The notes under the pieces: model-generated
Databases searched by the model: none
What the model saw: only the letters and a program-made list of their open reading frames with translations
What the model was told of the DNA's origin: nothing
Shown here: one piece after another, positions 35,965-50,000 of the stretch
Numbering within the stretch: the first letter of the stretch is position 1
How the letters are laid out: each line of letters starts with the position of its first letter
NCBI RefSeq assembly: GCF_030445035.2
Contig: NC_080699.1
Location: forward strand, 10,912,001-10,976,000
Reading direction: 5' to 3'
Origin: Dasypus novemcinctus
Lineage: Eukaryota > Chordata > Mammalia > Cingulata > Dasypodidae
DNA: 64,000 nt
Translations under genes and position numbers: made by a program

Positions 35965-37260
35965 CCTCTCCTCACTTTCTGATCATTCAACATTTCAATC
36001 TCTGCTCACCTAAAGACACAAATCCTGAAGGAGTTACAACTAATAAGTATCTTTTCATTTCCAGATGAGAAATACATAAGAGTTTCTGTTTTCTACTTAA
36101 CTGTGGCCATGGAAATGGTGTCTTCCCTCCCCTGACCCCTGGAAATAAGTTCTGAAGGAAACTTCCTCTCCATATCCCGCCGCTCTAGGCTTTTCTTCAA
36201 CTGCCTAAGACTGCTTGAGAATTTTAATTTACCTTTTCACCTCCCCTTTATCATGGCTCAAAAACCCGATAGTTTCCATACCATGTTTCCACACCCAATA
36301 GAGAAGTAGTGTCACGCTGTAGCATGGATGTTTGATCGTACAAAGGAGATATGTCCAGAACAGTCAATGAAAGGAGAAACAAAGAAACCCCAGCTTGTAA
36401 CATGTTGAATTTTGAAGGTCTTTAAAAGTCAGAAATTCAACTTTGTTTTTGGTGAATTAGGACTAGAAAGGGGTTTGCACTTGTAAGTGAAAGGATACTT
36501 CATCCAGTCTTTCCTAAGCTTAGCACTTCCTGTATGAAATATTTCACCCCAACTCATTATCACGACAGCCAGCAAGACAGTATTTTGCATACAACACACC
36601 CTGGTGTTTCATGTTTGTTGATTACCTTGTCTTCTCAATGAGAATGTAAACTATCAGGGGACCTGGAGTGGAATTAGAATGATTTTGTATTCCTCAAATT
36701 CCTTTGGAGGGATAGAAATGTGTAGGGTCTTGACATGACTTTGTCAGTAGAAACTGGGATTTTGGACAAGTCCCTTACTGGTCTGTTTTCTCTGCATCTC
36801 TCCTTCTGAACTCCTGAGGTCAGGCAACTGCCTTGAAGTAAGGAAGCTGCCTTGTCTTGCATCTGCATCCCTAAAGCAGAACGCCTAGCACTTGGTTTCT
36901 TAGAGGAAAGAATGCTGCCCTTACTTAGTTCGGCTTCTAACAATCAATCCTAAAGACCTCAAGTCCATTACCTGCCCCCTCTGGACTCCATCCCCTGCAC
37001 TCCCGTGCTGGTAAAAACAAACAACAAACAAAACAAAAGGGACAACTTTTCATTTGTATTTCACATTTATTGGAATGTTGAAAGAAATGTCTGTGTCCTG
37101 TAGGTGTGAATCTCTAAAGTGGGTACAAATGACAGGATTCCTGGTTTCCTGTAAGAAAAGGAAATAAGCAGGCCATGAAAAAACATTGTCCTGCTAAAAG
37201 AATTGCCAGTTATAAGGTCGATCCACCCATGAGGACATGAACACTCATTAAAAGGAACAG
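35965..37260. other. Spacer between CASP4 promoter and CASP1 3' region
   Basis: No exon or repeat family recognised. The possible CASP1 poly-A signal lies at 37066-37071. Confidence 0.5.
37066..37071 (-). terminator. CASP1: Possible CASP1 polyadenylation signal AATAAA
   Basis: AATAAA on the minus strand about 910 nt after the CASP1 stop. Between the stop and the SINE at 37261-37677 I saw no AATAAA, so the transcript may run through the SINE to this signal. An ATTAAA overlapping the stop codon is too close to be the likely signal. Confidence 0.3.
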
Positions 37261-37677
37261 CCAGGAAGTGGATTTGGCTCAACTGATAGAGTGTCCGCCT
37301 ACCATATGGGAGGTCCAGGGTTCAAACCCAGAGCCTCCTGACCCATGTGATGAGCTGGCCCACGCGTAGTGCTGATGTGCACAAGGAGTGCTGTGCCACT
37401 CAGGGTTGTCCCCTGTGTAGGGGAGCCCCATGTGCAAGGAGTGAGCCCTGCAAGGAGAGCCGCCCCACATGAAAAAAGTGCAGCCTGCCCAGGAGTGGCG
37501 CCACAGACACGGAGAGCTGACGCAGCAAGGTGACGGAACAAAGACACACAGGTTTCTGGTGCCGCTGACAAGAATGTGAGTAGACACAGAAGAACACACA
37601 GCGAACGGACACAGAGAACAGATTGGAAAATGGGAGATAAAAAAATAAATGAATCTTAAAAAAAAAAAAAAAAAAAA
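37261..37677 (+). mobile_element. DAS SINE, full length, plus strand, with clean target-site duplication
   Basis: It starts CCAGGAAGTGGATTTGGCTC, has a pol III B box GGTTCAAACCC at 37319-37329 and ends in about 20 A's. Flanks share AAAAGGAACAG/AAAAGGAATAG. It lies about 300 bp after the CASP1 stop and probably inside the 3' UTR. Confidence 0.93.
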
Positions 37678-37981
37678 GGAATAGCCCACGGCATGTGCAA
37701 ATATTGCACTGTCATAGGGAAAACAAGGACAATCCAAAACGGAGCTCTCATAATTTAAGGCCACCCCTCAGTCCATCTCACTGGACCCTGAGAGAGGGCC
37801 GTCCAGCTCTGCAGAGCCGTGAAGGATGAGCCCCGTGGTCTGACTGAACAGCAGAAAGGCTCCCTTCCACATCCCCTGCTTATTGTTCTGGACTTTGACC
37901 AGGAGAGTTTCCGCACCATGTCCCCGCCCCACACCTGCCCCACACACCCGGGCTCACAGGCACTGACACAACTCACTTCAT

Positions 37982-38080
37982 TTAATATCCTGGGAAGAGA
38001 TAGAAGCATCTTGTCAATGTCACCCTTTCAGCGGTGGGCATCTGCGCTCTACTGCCTGGCATCTCAAAGGAAAATCGGAC
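37982..38080 (-). CDS. CASP1: CASP1 exon 9, C-terminus and stop
   Basis: 99 nt with the TAA stop; acceptor ttttcag. It encodes [20 protein letters not shown], then [12 protein letters not shown]. The human protein ends FPGH, so the final residue differs. Confidence 0.96.
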   Translation of the reverse strand, partial: VRFSFEMPGSRAQMPTAERVTLTRCFYLFPGY

Positions 38081-41000
38081 CTGAAAAGGGAAATGAAAGT
38101 CTGTAGACATTTTTTTCTGAGTAGACAATTTTGCAAAGAGTACTGCAAAACAAGTGAAAACAGAACATGAATGGCTTGCATCTATAAGGCATGGAGTATC
38201 CCCCAGACTTTTAAAATCTGGTGAAGGATCTTATAGCTATGACAGGCACAGGTAAATCAGAGTCCCCGAGTTTGTCCATTCAGGGCAGGAGGGGAGTTAA
38301 AGGAGGTGACAATTTTGTCGGGCTCGTGGTCATCAAGGTTGGATGTGGCCACCAAGTTTGCCGCCTCTGCAAAGAACCTCAAACCCCATCTGGAAAGAAA
38401 GGCATTTTTCAAAAATAAACATCGCTAATTGAAATGACCAACCCTACAGGGAAGTGGGCAGGGAGAAACCTGGAGAATCTTACCTTTCTGAAAATTTCCT
38501 CCAGGTCACAGGACCAGGCATATTTTTGCAAATTTTCAACAAGCTTTATAATAAAAACAGAGCCCCGTGTTGGATGTCGCCAAGAAACGTTATCTGTGAA
38601 TAAAGCACATTCAAAACCTCATGAACCTCAAAAACTTTTTAGGAGCAATGTGGCCATCACTTGTTGAGCTGCCTTTTTCTGTACTTTTATTTTGGTGAAG
38701 TTGAAAGAAAGTTGTTTTTTTTTAAATCTCACGCGAGGCCGTTGCCTGGCCATAGCGCCTTAGGATTTCCACTGCCGCTGAGGAAGGCTCTTGCGTTGAC
38801 ATCGTTTTATGTAAGCCACACACCAATTTTCAGCGACTATATTTGAAGTTCAGTGAATATATTTTTACTGACATGCAGCAATTTTTAAGGTCAGATGAAG
38901 GGTACTATGAGGGTGCAGATCTTAGGGTGGCACAGTCCCTGACTGTGAGGAGCAGCCAATCTAGTAGAGAGGGGGGAGAGACTGAATGGGGTAGAGGGGA
39001 GAGATTGGGCTTTGGCTAAGAAACACCTCAGTGTGAATCCCAATCCTGCTGCTCACTGCCTCTGATTTAAGTTCACAATGCACTCTGAAACTCAGTGTTC
39101 TCTGTCAAAAAGAGATATTTTGAGGATTAGATGTAATTCATCTCCAGTGTCTGGAAGTGCACAGAACATGTAGTAGTCAGTCTGTGCAGGGTAGTTATTA
39201 ATAACTTTTTAATGATCTACCTTATAAATAATTTCATTAAAATCAAATAATATTTGATCATAAAGTACTTATGCGATTAAAATGATAATTAAATATAAAA
39301 ACCGTACCATAAGAAAGGACGAACCTAGGAAGGATTAAGGGGGAAAGACTGTATCCTATTGAAGGACTAAAAGGTCTTATGGAGAAGAGAAATATTAAAG
39401 AAGATACTAATTATATAAAATAGTAGAAGCATAAAAGAAATGAAGACACTTTAAAAGATTACAAAGAATTTTATAAGTGAACAGTGGTAGCAAAATTTGT
39501 GCAAATGATCATAGACACGTTGTTTAGCCAAATCTTTTATCCAATAATAATGGCAATAAAATGTTTAATGATAGAATAAAGGTCTATTTAAAACCACAGC
39601 TGTCTTCCGAGGGTGGTTCCAGTTAAAGGAAGTATGTGAGGCGGAAGCAGGCGTCTCTGCAGGTGCCTTGTGAAATCAAGGGGCTGCACGGTCACTGGGC
39701 ACAGGGGAGTATGAAGGTGTGCTTGGATTCACCCAGGGTGTCCTCTGGAAGCGAGGAGAAGCCCCAGATATTCCCCAAGCACTTTATCAGGGGGCCCTCC
39801 TGGGGTACTGATGGGTGCAAAAACAGCAAACAGCTGGGACTCCTCCCCTGCCTTTAGCAAAGGGGTGGGATAATTAGTGGTTTAACAAGCCAGCACCAAG
39901 GCCTTTTGCTCTCTTGCCTTCGCCCTGTCCCAGTGCCTGCTCCTGCCTTATTCTGGCTTCTTCTCCCCCACCCAGATCACTGCACAAGTGATCCCGGGGA
40001 TTTATAGTCTATAATGGTGAATTGTAATCTGTAAATTGGCTCACTTTATCACTTTTCAGCCCCTTCCTCTCTACCTGGGACCTATGATCTGATATTTTCT
40101 CCCATTTCTTTCCTCACCACTCTTTAATAAATTACTGGCCTAACTAACCCAATGTGTTCTTGAAATTCATTTCTTGTACCTTAGTCAAGAACCTAGAGAA
40201 AGTCCAGTAACAATAACAGTCATTTAATGTGTGCTTTACTCTGTGTCGTGCTCATTGTTTCATGTGCATTATCAAATTTAATCCTTAGAACACTTATTTT
40301 TATTCACCTATTAGTGAGGAATTCAAAGAAAACCTGGAGGAGTTCAATAACTGGATCTAGTTTACAAAGTACGAAGCTCGCCAGGATACGATCCCAGGAA
40401 TCTTACTCCAAAGGCTAGCTTTAGAATACATAATCAGTGAGGTCTGTTCTGTTTCACTTACTTTATACTTCTGGTTAAAACCTGTTGAACTTAGGGCCCC
40501 AATAGGCCTTGTCTGCCTTTCTTCCTTTTTCCTGCCATCACTTTCCTATAAATACATGATATTTAGGCAAATTGAACTGCTAAATAATCTCTACATTGTG
40601 AAGCTTTTCTCTGCAGAGACAGATTCTAATTTACTTAACTATAGGTACTCTTTAATTTTCCTTTATCCCTCACAATTCCAAGAAAAAATGTTCTCCACAG
40701 AGGAGTTTATTAATTACTCATTCAGTGAAAACATATGTATGTTTGGTCTCTGTGGTTAAAGGGCACTGAAGGTATAACTCAGGGGAAGGTTTGCGTTGGT
40801 CTGGAAATGTCCTCTCTGAAGTTCCGTACAGGTCTCATGGTGGGTGTGAGCTGCTGTGTTGACAGCTCCACAGAGGAGCTGACACAGAGATCCTCTACCT
40901 GGTGTAGAAGAGCAGAAAGCGATGAAATCCTTCTCCACATGGGCTTTCTTGATGGCATCATCCTCAAAATCTTCTGGAGCCAGGGAGGGGCTATTTGTAG

Positions 41001-44000
41001 AGTCTTTAACTGAATCTTTTAACCACACTACTCCTGGGTTTTCTGGAAAGACATGATTTGGTTTCTTGTTACTACCAACTGACAGGAAGTGGATTTTCTT
41101 CCCCAAGCATCTGTGCAACCACATTTAGTAATTTATTGGTCTCCAACTTTCATTCACATGTACATATATGCATATAAGGTGGGAGCTATTTTTTCACCAA
41201 ATATTATTGTTATGCTTTTCAAACCCTTGAGGGAATTCTAAGAATTGACAAAAATCAAAGTAAGCCTCAGGACTAAATGTGGTATCTCTTTGGTGGAAAA
41301 TGGAACAAATATCTACCAAGCATCCACACAAAACACAGAAACTACAACCCTGTTTGGTAATAGTAGGGGTCCTTTGCCATTAAGGAGCAGACCCCAGGAG
41401 ACTGAAAATGACGGACCACCTCCAGATAGGTCAGGGCCTGGCTGTCACGTGTTCGAACAGACCTCAGCACTCACCACCACGACAGGCCTGGATGATGATG
41501 ACCTTGGGTTTGTCCTTCAAACTTGGACAGTTCCTTGTGTTCAGAATTTGAAAGACGGTGTTGACTTCTAATACATCTGCGACTGTCTCCGAATACTCCT
41601 TCCCACAAATGCCTCCCTGAATTCCATGAGACATGAGTACCAGGAAGGTGCTATCAGAGGTCTGGTGCTTTGGGTGGGCAGCAAATGCCTTCAGCTCCAC
41701 AATCATGTCCTGCAAGAGACCACACAACTGACGTTGGTCTTTGGATCGTATGTAGTGCCTTGGGAAACCAAGGAGGAGACACTTAAAGAATTGCTGGGTG
41801 ATAAGAAAAACTACGGAGTGGAAAAGAAAATGTAATTCTCAATTTGGAGAAAGGTGAAGAATAAGGATATGAGAAATCATTCAGTGATTTCTAGTATGGA
41901 GAGAGGGGGGCTTTACTGAGTTGATAAAACACTTCCCAAATAAAATTTCCACCAGGCTCTTGCTGCCAGACTGTGTTGGAAAAGGATTTGCAGCATCAAA
42001 CATATTCCAAAGATGAATGGAGATTTTAGATTATCCTGAGATTGAGTTGCCTGGTGCTACAACGAAGCTTTCTAAAACTGTGAAAGGCTATGAAGGGTAT
42101 TACTGCCAGTATGATAGACCTTACCGAAGCAGTGAGATTCTCTCTCACGCCCACACTGTATCCCAGGTCTTCTAGCAGCGTGGTCATCCCTCTGATATCA
42201 GCATCAGACCCGGTCCTCTTGGGAAGATGGTCAAACTCTGTGTTGCAGATAATGAGGGCAAGACGGGTGCGGGTTGACTTTTCCATTATTGGATAAATCT
42301 GTGGGAAATGAAGATTGTATATACAGTAATGTTCTCTTCTAATGGTGAACCTTAGATTAAATAGTCACCTCAAGGATTTAAGATAGCTTTTATCCCCTTC
42401 ATTCTATCTAGAGACCAAATCACATGAACCATAAATAAAAATGGTGAAAAGGAATGAGTCCTACTGCAGGAGTGGAGTGGAGTTTGCAACTCCCCAGCTA
42501 GCAGTCAAGAAACTAATTATTTTTGAAAGATTGGACTGTGAATGATCACAGACTTTAAAGCCAGAATGAAAGAATGTTAAAACTGACTCCTTCATCTACT
42601 GGCTGTTTGTGGGCAAAATACTTATTTATCCATGCTTCATTTTCTTGATATCTAAAATGGGTTATGAGAGGGTTAAAGATGTGATTATATGCAAAATGCA
42701 TAGAACAATATCTGACACATAGTAAGCATTCCTTAGTTACTCTTGCTGTTCTTATTATATTTTATTATTTACTCAGGGAATTGGAGCAAATTTGGGACTC
42801 TCCATATAACCCCGGGATTCTAGGAGCTAGAGCTCTTTATGGAAGGGAAGCAGTAGGAGGAGTCAGCAGACGTCCTCAATGGAATGAGCTCTAAGAGAGA
42901 GCCACCATACTTCAGAACCGCCTCAAGTGAATCTTTCACCCCTGATTCTTCTGTTCTGGACATAGCACCTCTGCAGACTTTTCTTTCCAGATCCTTTGGG
43001 CTGTTTCTAGTGGGCAAAGCTTGAGCCCCCCGCCTGGCTCTGAGGATGTGAGCCCAATTGGCGCGACCTGCTCCTCCAGGAAAACTGCAGGAGAAAAGAA
43101 ATGTTATGAGTAAAGGCATTTGTGATTCTCCCACTAGGTGTTCCTCACAGCATCGTCAGTGTGTGAGCCAGGGAAGAGGGAGTGCATTCCTAGTGGAAGA
43201 ATCCTGGGCTGTCCTTAACACTGCTTAGTGAGCTCACTTCTAGTCGAAAACATTCTAAGCCAGGAGATTTCCAGTGGTGTGATGCAGCGATGTACCTTCA
43301 TCTCTTAGGATCAACATTTCATAAATATTTTGGATAAAAACAAAATGATGGTGCCATTCAAGGCTATGTATGCATGGCAAAATTCTCAGAAAAATTGTAT
43401 TTTAGATAAAATAAGATACATTGACTTCACAATGATCAAAAGCCTAGGACAAAATTTAATGTGAGTAAAAAAAAAAAGGCAATTAAATTAGTGGTAGTAG
43501 ATCTTAATTATTATATTTAAATATTTTAAAAAGATATTGATATATATTTACTTAACTGGCATAACAGGCATGATACTAGGCATTAAGAATGTGTGTTTTT
43601 TAAATTGGCTCTTGCCCTGTCCTTTGGGATGTCTAGCGATGGTGTGTACATATGGGGTGACTAAGAGGAGTATTGAATATACAAAATAGAATTTATAAGA
43701 AATAGAGTAACAAATGTTGCAATCAAGGTGCACCCTAAATATCGCACAAATGTATGAGGAAGCATTTTCACAAGGATTTGTGAGAAAAGCCCTAAGGTAT
43801 TATTTGAACAGAACTTCAAAACAATCTGACAACGTGATGTACTGGCTAAAGAAGTTAACCTAATCATTGTCTGCTTCAAAATAGAAATACGTTTTCTAGA
43901 TATTTGGAGGGTCTTTTAGAAACTAAATTATTAAAATAGAAAATTATATTCAATTTTGAAATCCAGTTTGAAGAGGAATTTGAAGAAACAGTACTATATT

Positions 44001-47000
44001 CAGTCTAGGCAAACCAAGGCAGTATGAAGTGTGTTGACTATGGAGAAGGTAAGAAGTGATTATTAGAATGTATATATTGAAGGAAGCTATAGAAACCATG
44101 TCTAGAAGGAAGAAGTTTTCTGTCTCTTCACATGGAAGTCTGGGGAACAATGTGAAAAATTAAATAGTAAATTGATAATTAATATGCCTTAATAAAGAAA
44201 TAGAGCATCCCATAAAATGTCCAAGCAAAATTTCTTAGGATAATCACCCTTAATAGACTCAGTAGAATAATTTCTAAACTTGGTGAAAAATTTTAATAAC
44301 TAGTCGTAAATATCCTCCAAGTATAAGGATCTTTTATTCAAAGAAAAAAGGGACATTTTTGGATGAAGTTATTTCAGAATTGTGGGTGAAGAAAATTGTT
44401 CCAGGACAAATATTTAGTATGAAAAAGGCTGGACTCATATAAAAATAAGCTTTGCTAATAAGGACCTTAGTGCTTATTGGCTCCGTCAAGATGGAATAAA
44501 ACTGAGACCTACATTTTCAGGGTAGAGCATTGAAAAATTTTATCATCATCCTTATCATCCAGGACCTGGGAATTTCTGTCCCTCCTCCAGTATTGTGTAA
44601 AACGAAAAGTTTTTGCTAAAAGTTTGTGGCAGAGACTGACTCACTTTTCAACAAGACTGTTTCCCTTTCTTCTTGGGCACACAGCTGGTCTACATTTCCA
44701 GTCACTCTTAAAATTAGGAGTGGCCATGTGAATGAGTTCTAGCCAATGGAAGGTGTCAGCAATAAAAGAGGGCACATCCAAGCTTAGCCTCGAAAAATCT
44801 CCAACAAATGACGTTCCATACTCTTTCCAGTAAAACTAAATGGAAATGGAGATAGCCCCAGTTACTTTTGACATCATATGTTGTAGATATCAAAGCCACA
44901 TGATGGAAGCAGTCTAGGTACCTGAATTACCACTTGGAGGAAAGCTGTCTGCTGATCTAGAATGCCCATTTTAGAGTTGTCATGAATAAGAAATAAATTT
45001 CTATCATATATGAATGATTATAAATACTTGAGTTTGTCAGAGCTTCTATTGTTACATTCATTGATACAGATGTGTTTAGGCTCGTATCTATCACTTCATT
45101 TTTTTCTAATATTAATTTGACAGTGAAGATTCTTAAATGTCTATTCACTCATGCTTTGTTTCAGGAAAGCCCAATAAAAGCAGGAACCTTGCTTCTCTAA
45201 CAAGTGTATAGAACAGGGCCTGGGACACAGATGAAAAATATTTTTTTTCTAATGGTCTAGTAAATATTTGTAATTTTGGTTAAATAATTCAGCAAAATAG
45301 TCTTTTAACAATTATTTATCTTGTGCACACTATGTGCCAAATACTCTGTTAGGTGGGACCATACCTATGAATAATCAGGCATGTTTAATTTCCTCATAAA
45401 GTTTAAAGTCCAGTGGGGGAAAAGGATGGATTTAACAAGAAGAAATAATACAATAAAATTTAGTGAAAATCATGACCAGAGAATTACAGGGCACTGTAGG
45501 AAAGGGGGCTCTAAAATATAGTAGCAGAAGTGGAAATGGAGAGGCATATCTGGATCTGGGAGAAGAATCAATAACGCTTGGCCACTGCTTAAATGTTGGA
45601 GGTGAGGGAGAAGAAAGGGATGAAGATGCAGCACAGGTTTCTGGTTTGAACAACTGGGTGATGTTGGCACCATTGATTAAGACAAGGGAAACTGGAAGAG
45701 AAGCAGTTTGAGGCAAGGATGGTGAGTTCAGCTCTGGGCATTTTAGATACAGGTGTCTGTGGGAGGTAGGAGTGAATATGTCCAGTAGGTACTTGAAGCT
45801 GTGAGAATGAACAAGACTGCTAAGATGGAATAGACTTGTAAGAGAACAAGGCATAGAATTGATCCCCAACAATCACCATAGTCCCTGCACCCGGGGTTCT
45901 TCTCATGGATCAGTGGTTAATGTCAAGGAAGATGGAGTTCAAATAATGCTTTTGCTTTGGAAACTCCATTACCTGGCAAGATAGGAGCCGTGTTTGGGAT
46001 GTCTTGAGTATGAGAGGCAATTCCAGATTGGGGACCTGAGGAAAGAAGGAGTACATTAAAATAGTCACTTATCACCTCTGAAGAACCTTGCCCTGATGTT
46101 TTGGATATACCACACTGAAAACTCCTTCTATAGTCCTGACCGATAATGGATCCTGTTCAAGACATGGCTTACCTGAAACCAAACTCATCACTAGGAGACA
46201 AAAGCCTCCACACTTATATAAGAACATACATAAGAAATAAAGGTAATAATCACAGGGTGGGTTGCTTAGTAGTAATGGTTTGGTTAGTAGTAATGTTTTG
46301 ACAATACTCTTTAATCATTAGTTTGAAATGTATAACAACAGTGCAAGGTGTTGTGGTGGGGTGACGTATGGGAGCCCCGTATGATGCCATGTATGTTTGT
46401 TTTGTAAGTTCATAACTATTACTATCCACTTATTGTTTGTGTATGTTTATGTGTGAGCGATCTACTTCAATAAATTAAAAAAATGAAAAACAAAAACAAA
46501 CCTCTACACAGGAATAGACTAGACAGTTACTTAACACTTGAGGCCAAACAAAAGCGTGTCGGGAAGTGACTCCCTGGATCTCTGCTGTCGATGATTAAAG
46601 TGGACTTGAGACACATTAAGTTAAAGAGTAAATAATCCTCTGAACATTGGTGTTTCAAAATGGTTCCCGAAGTGATCCCTCCTGCATGGCAGGTGTGTGC
46701 AAAAGTGATGTTATCTAAATCAGAGCTGACCTGGGCTTTGAGAAAAACTATGAAGGAAAGTTACCTCTACTGGGCCCCTAATCTTGCCAAGATTGATCAC
46801 AGCAGTAAACGATAAGGTGTCCCTCTAGCCTACGCCCAGCCGGAGGGGAATGAACTCCAGCTCCAAGCCTGAAAAGAACTGGTAGAGTTTTCAGAGGAGT
46901 CCACCCAGAATCTGTGAAGGGAAGGAGTCAGAGAAATGCTACGAGTCTCAAGGCCTTTTACTTTGCTTCTGGAAAGAGAAAGTTCATGGGAATGTCTCCT

Positions 47001-50000
47001 TCATCGCAGAATCACAGAGAGTTGTGCAAAGTCAATAAAATTCCCCAATAAGATTCTGAAAAATCTTCCAAATATATTCCTCGCTGATGTTAATAATTCC
47101 TCCCTCTGCCTCCCTCCCAGGCTCCTAAAACGTTGAAATCTCCATGGCCCAGAGAGAGTCCTGACACATGGGTCAGATCATTCTAAAAGTTTAGTGCTAT
47201 CTTTATGTGAGAGCTACAAGGAAACACTTTGTGATCTTTTTGAGTTCTATTCCCCATTCCCTGTATTCTCTATACTAAGTCACTGTGAACACTAATAGGA
47301 ATCACAAGATTAATAGTAACAGTAATAAGCAACTACTCTTTGTTGCTTGGTTATCTTGTGGTAGCACTGGACTGGGCCCTTTGCAGGCATCAGGTCAGAA
47401 GGATCAAGTAAATTTCCCAAGTGTCATAGAACAACAAAGTGGTGGTATGAACACGGGTCTGTTTGGACTATCAATCCTGGGTCACTAATCACTAAGCTAC
47501 TCTGCCAGCTGGCCCACGAAGGACCTGTTATGGTAGGCACTGAATCCTGAAGACAGTTCTTGGAATCTCCAATGCACGTGTAATCTGCCTGTCAGTAGGA
47601 TATGCCCTTCTCTTAGGGAGAGCTCTAGAATCCCTCAGGTCCATTGCTGGGTTGCACACATTGCTCTCATCTATTGTATTTTTTATTTTTCCTCCAGGGT
47701 CACTATTCATTAGGGTTGTCAATTTCAAAAAGGATAAGAATTGAATTTGATTTTATATAAGAACTTAGGAGTATCTCAAGACTACAACACCCATTTGAGA
47801 AACTTACTCCAGAACCTTAAGAATTGACATGAGCTAAAAAATTGGGGAATACTCCAAGTCTTCAGGATTCATTCGTTGTGTATTCATTATATAATTGAAT
47901 TCAATATATACTATTGAAGACAAGATAGCCTTATACAAAATATGTTCCATTTCCCGGTTCTCAATGGGGGAGAGCCATAGGATGTCTCACAAAATTTTGA
48001 GCCCTAGGAGGTTTGTTCTTTCCTTCCCATCTAGACTGCTCTGCTAAATTAACTATCAATAAATTCAAGAATATTTTCTGGAATAGTCCTTATGTCAGTA
48101 GCACACATGTCAAAACTTTCTTCTAGAAAGATCTTTCCCAGTAGAGTAGATAAAATCACTACATCTAATTAGCATAGACTATAGCCCTGGCAAAACTGAC
48201 AAATGGATGGGTGCAGGCAAAGCAATGCCAACTCTGACTGAGAGGCTATCATTTGATATTTATAGAGGCAGAGCCCCTGTGGTAGAAGTATCACAGCAGG
48301 TTGTGCAAATGACTCTAGAATTCAAGGACTATGGGTTGAAAAGAGTAGGCAAGGAAGACTATTTGACAAGTATTCTTGACCTTTACTCTTAGTGATTGAT
48401 TGTCTTTAATTTGGGGGCAGTACAGGGGAGTATATAATAACAAAGATCATTTGAAAGAAAAGCAAAAAATTCGACCCAAGTAGATGGACACAGAACACAT
48501 CTGTTATATAAGACAGGCATAATCTTTGCCCCACCCCCTCCAGAAAACAGCCTTCTTGCTTTCAAAGAACTTCTTCTCCCTCAGAAGTGGCTTTAGGAAG
48601 TGTAACAGAAACCAGAGCTGGGACTCCACCAGAGCTTCCGTCTTCACACTGTGGAGGGAGTAAAGGGTTATAAAAATGGATTGGCTCAGGTGCCCCAGCC
48701 CTGTGCTGGGCACAGGAGGAATGAAGGGAGGGAGTAGTTCTCACAGAACGTTCCACAGCCTAATAACATGCAAGTGGAGAAGCTTACCCAAAAGAAAAGG
48801 CAAAGCATGAGGAAACTGGTAAAAAAGAGTCCACTTAGACTCTTGCATTTCTATAAGCATTTAACTTACTCTCTGAGTGTTCCACCATCACTGAAATATA
48901 TTTTTTTCTCCTGGAGATCAATTCTTGGAGAAACGTTGCAAAAATAAATATTGGATTACAGTTGGTGGTGGAAAGAAATACCTTAGGCCTTCACACCTGA
49001 CAATTACCTAAGTGCCTAAGGACCTCTGAATTTAACAAAGCAAAGGAAATAATAATAATGTGCCTTGCCAGGGGCATGGAAGGGTGCAGAGCGAAGCTTT
49101 TCAGACTATGCTCTTGAATTTCAACAAAATGAGCTGCCACAGACACAGGAAAGGAAAGGAGCTCGAAAAGAAGGAAATGTAGATCAAAGAAACAGGAGGA
49201 GCAAAGAGAGGAGACAGGGAACACATAACAGGGCCATTGACAGAAATGGGGCTCTGAAGCAAAAGGCAAGGAAGTTCTCTGCAATCCGCCATGACCAAGG
49301 AAGAAATAGGATATGGGGCTCAAAACACGGGGCCTTATTTGAAATTTCCTTGGAGTCATTGACCCTTACCTGCGGAGATCTGCAGCTTCTCTGCAAGGAA
49401 AGCATCTTCTTCACAAACATAATTGATGAAAATCTGGGAGGCCTTGGGCCCTTTCGGTATAATGGCATCAATCAGAGCTCGGGCCTTATCCTTGACTGTA
49501 GCATTTTCATCTCTTATTTTCTCCATCTCCTCCTGGTTCAGCACTCTGTCCTCCAGCAGGTCATCCAGCAAGGCATTTATTATACTTCCAACCACTGATC
49601 TGATAAACAGCTTCCTCTTCTCCTTCAGGACATTGTCTGTTTGAAGCACAAGGATTTCTTAAGTCTTAAGTCACTGTCTTCTCATGTTAGCAACAGGGCA
49701 TTCACCTCCTTTATATTTATCCAGTAAAATCTCTCTCCTCAGAGTCCAGTAATCTAGGAGATATCAAATCCTTTCGTTCTATCGAGTCTCATTTCCTTCC
49801 CACATGTTACCCACATATGCTCACGGAGCAGCCCAAAGACGGGCCTTGAGAGCAGCAGTCATCTTGAGGTGCCCCATTTTTAGTCAAATCAGAAGGAAGA
49901 GATAATGACACAAAGATAGCCTGTTTCCTTAGGGGACAGTAGCTGCTGGCACCTGTACCGGGCTGGTTCTGCACCCCCATCAGCCTACACAATTAGAGAA

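Larger units (their letters stand above)
43085..49369 (-). other. CASP1: CASP1 introns 2 and 3 around the cassette exon
   Basis: 6.3 kb of intron DNA holding the 63-nt exon at 45973-46035. It also has an old L2-like stretch at about 45310-45880, the L1 tail at 46225-46490 and an antisense MIR at 47280-47510. No second CARD or other caspase exon was found. Confidence 0.6.

Noticed and set aside
35448-36068. A 206-codon open frame over the CASP4-CASP1 spacer
   Set aside because: Almost all of it is an antisense DAS SINE. Similar frames appear over the other full-length copies (37279-37764, 53154-53534, 57974-58579) and translate alike, so they are repeat artefacts.
37261-37340. A tRNA gene
   Set aside because: The tRNA-like head with a B box belongs to the DAS SINE and is followed by the SINE body and an A-tail.
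45432-45872. A 146-codon minus-strand frame in CASP1 intron 2
   Set aside because: It overlaps old L2-like DNA and has no caspase or CARD similarity.
49065-49598. A 177-codon plus-strand open frame
   Set aside because: It is the antisense of the CASP1 CARD exon plus intron DNA; no independent gene features.
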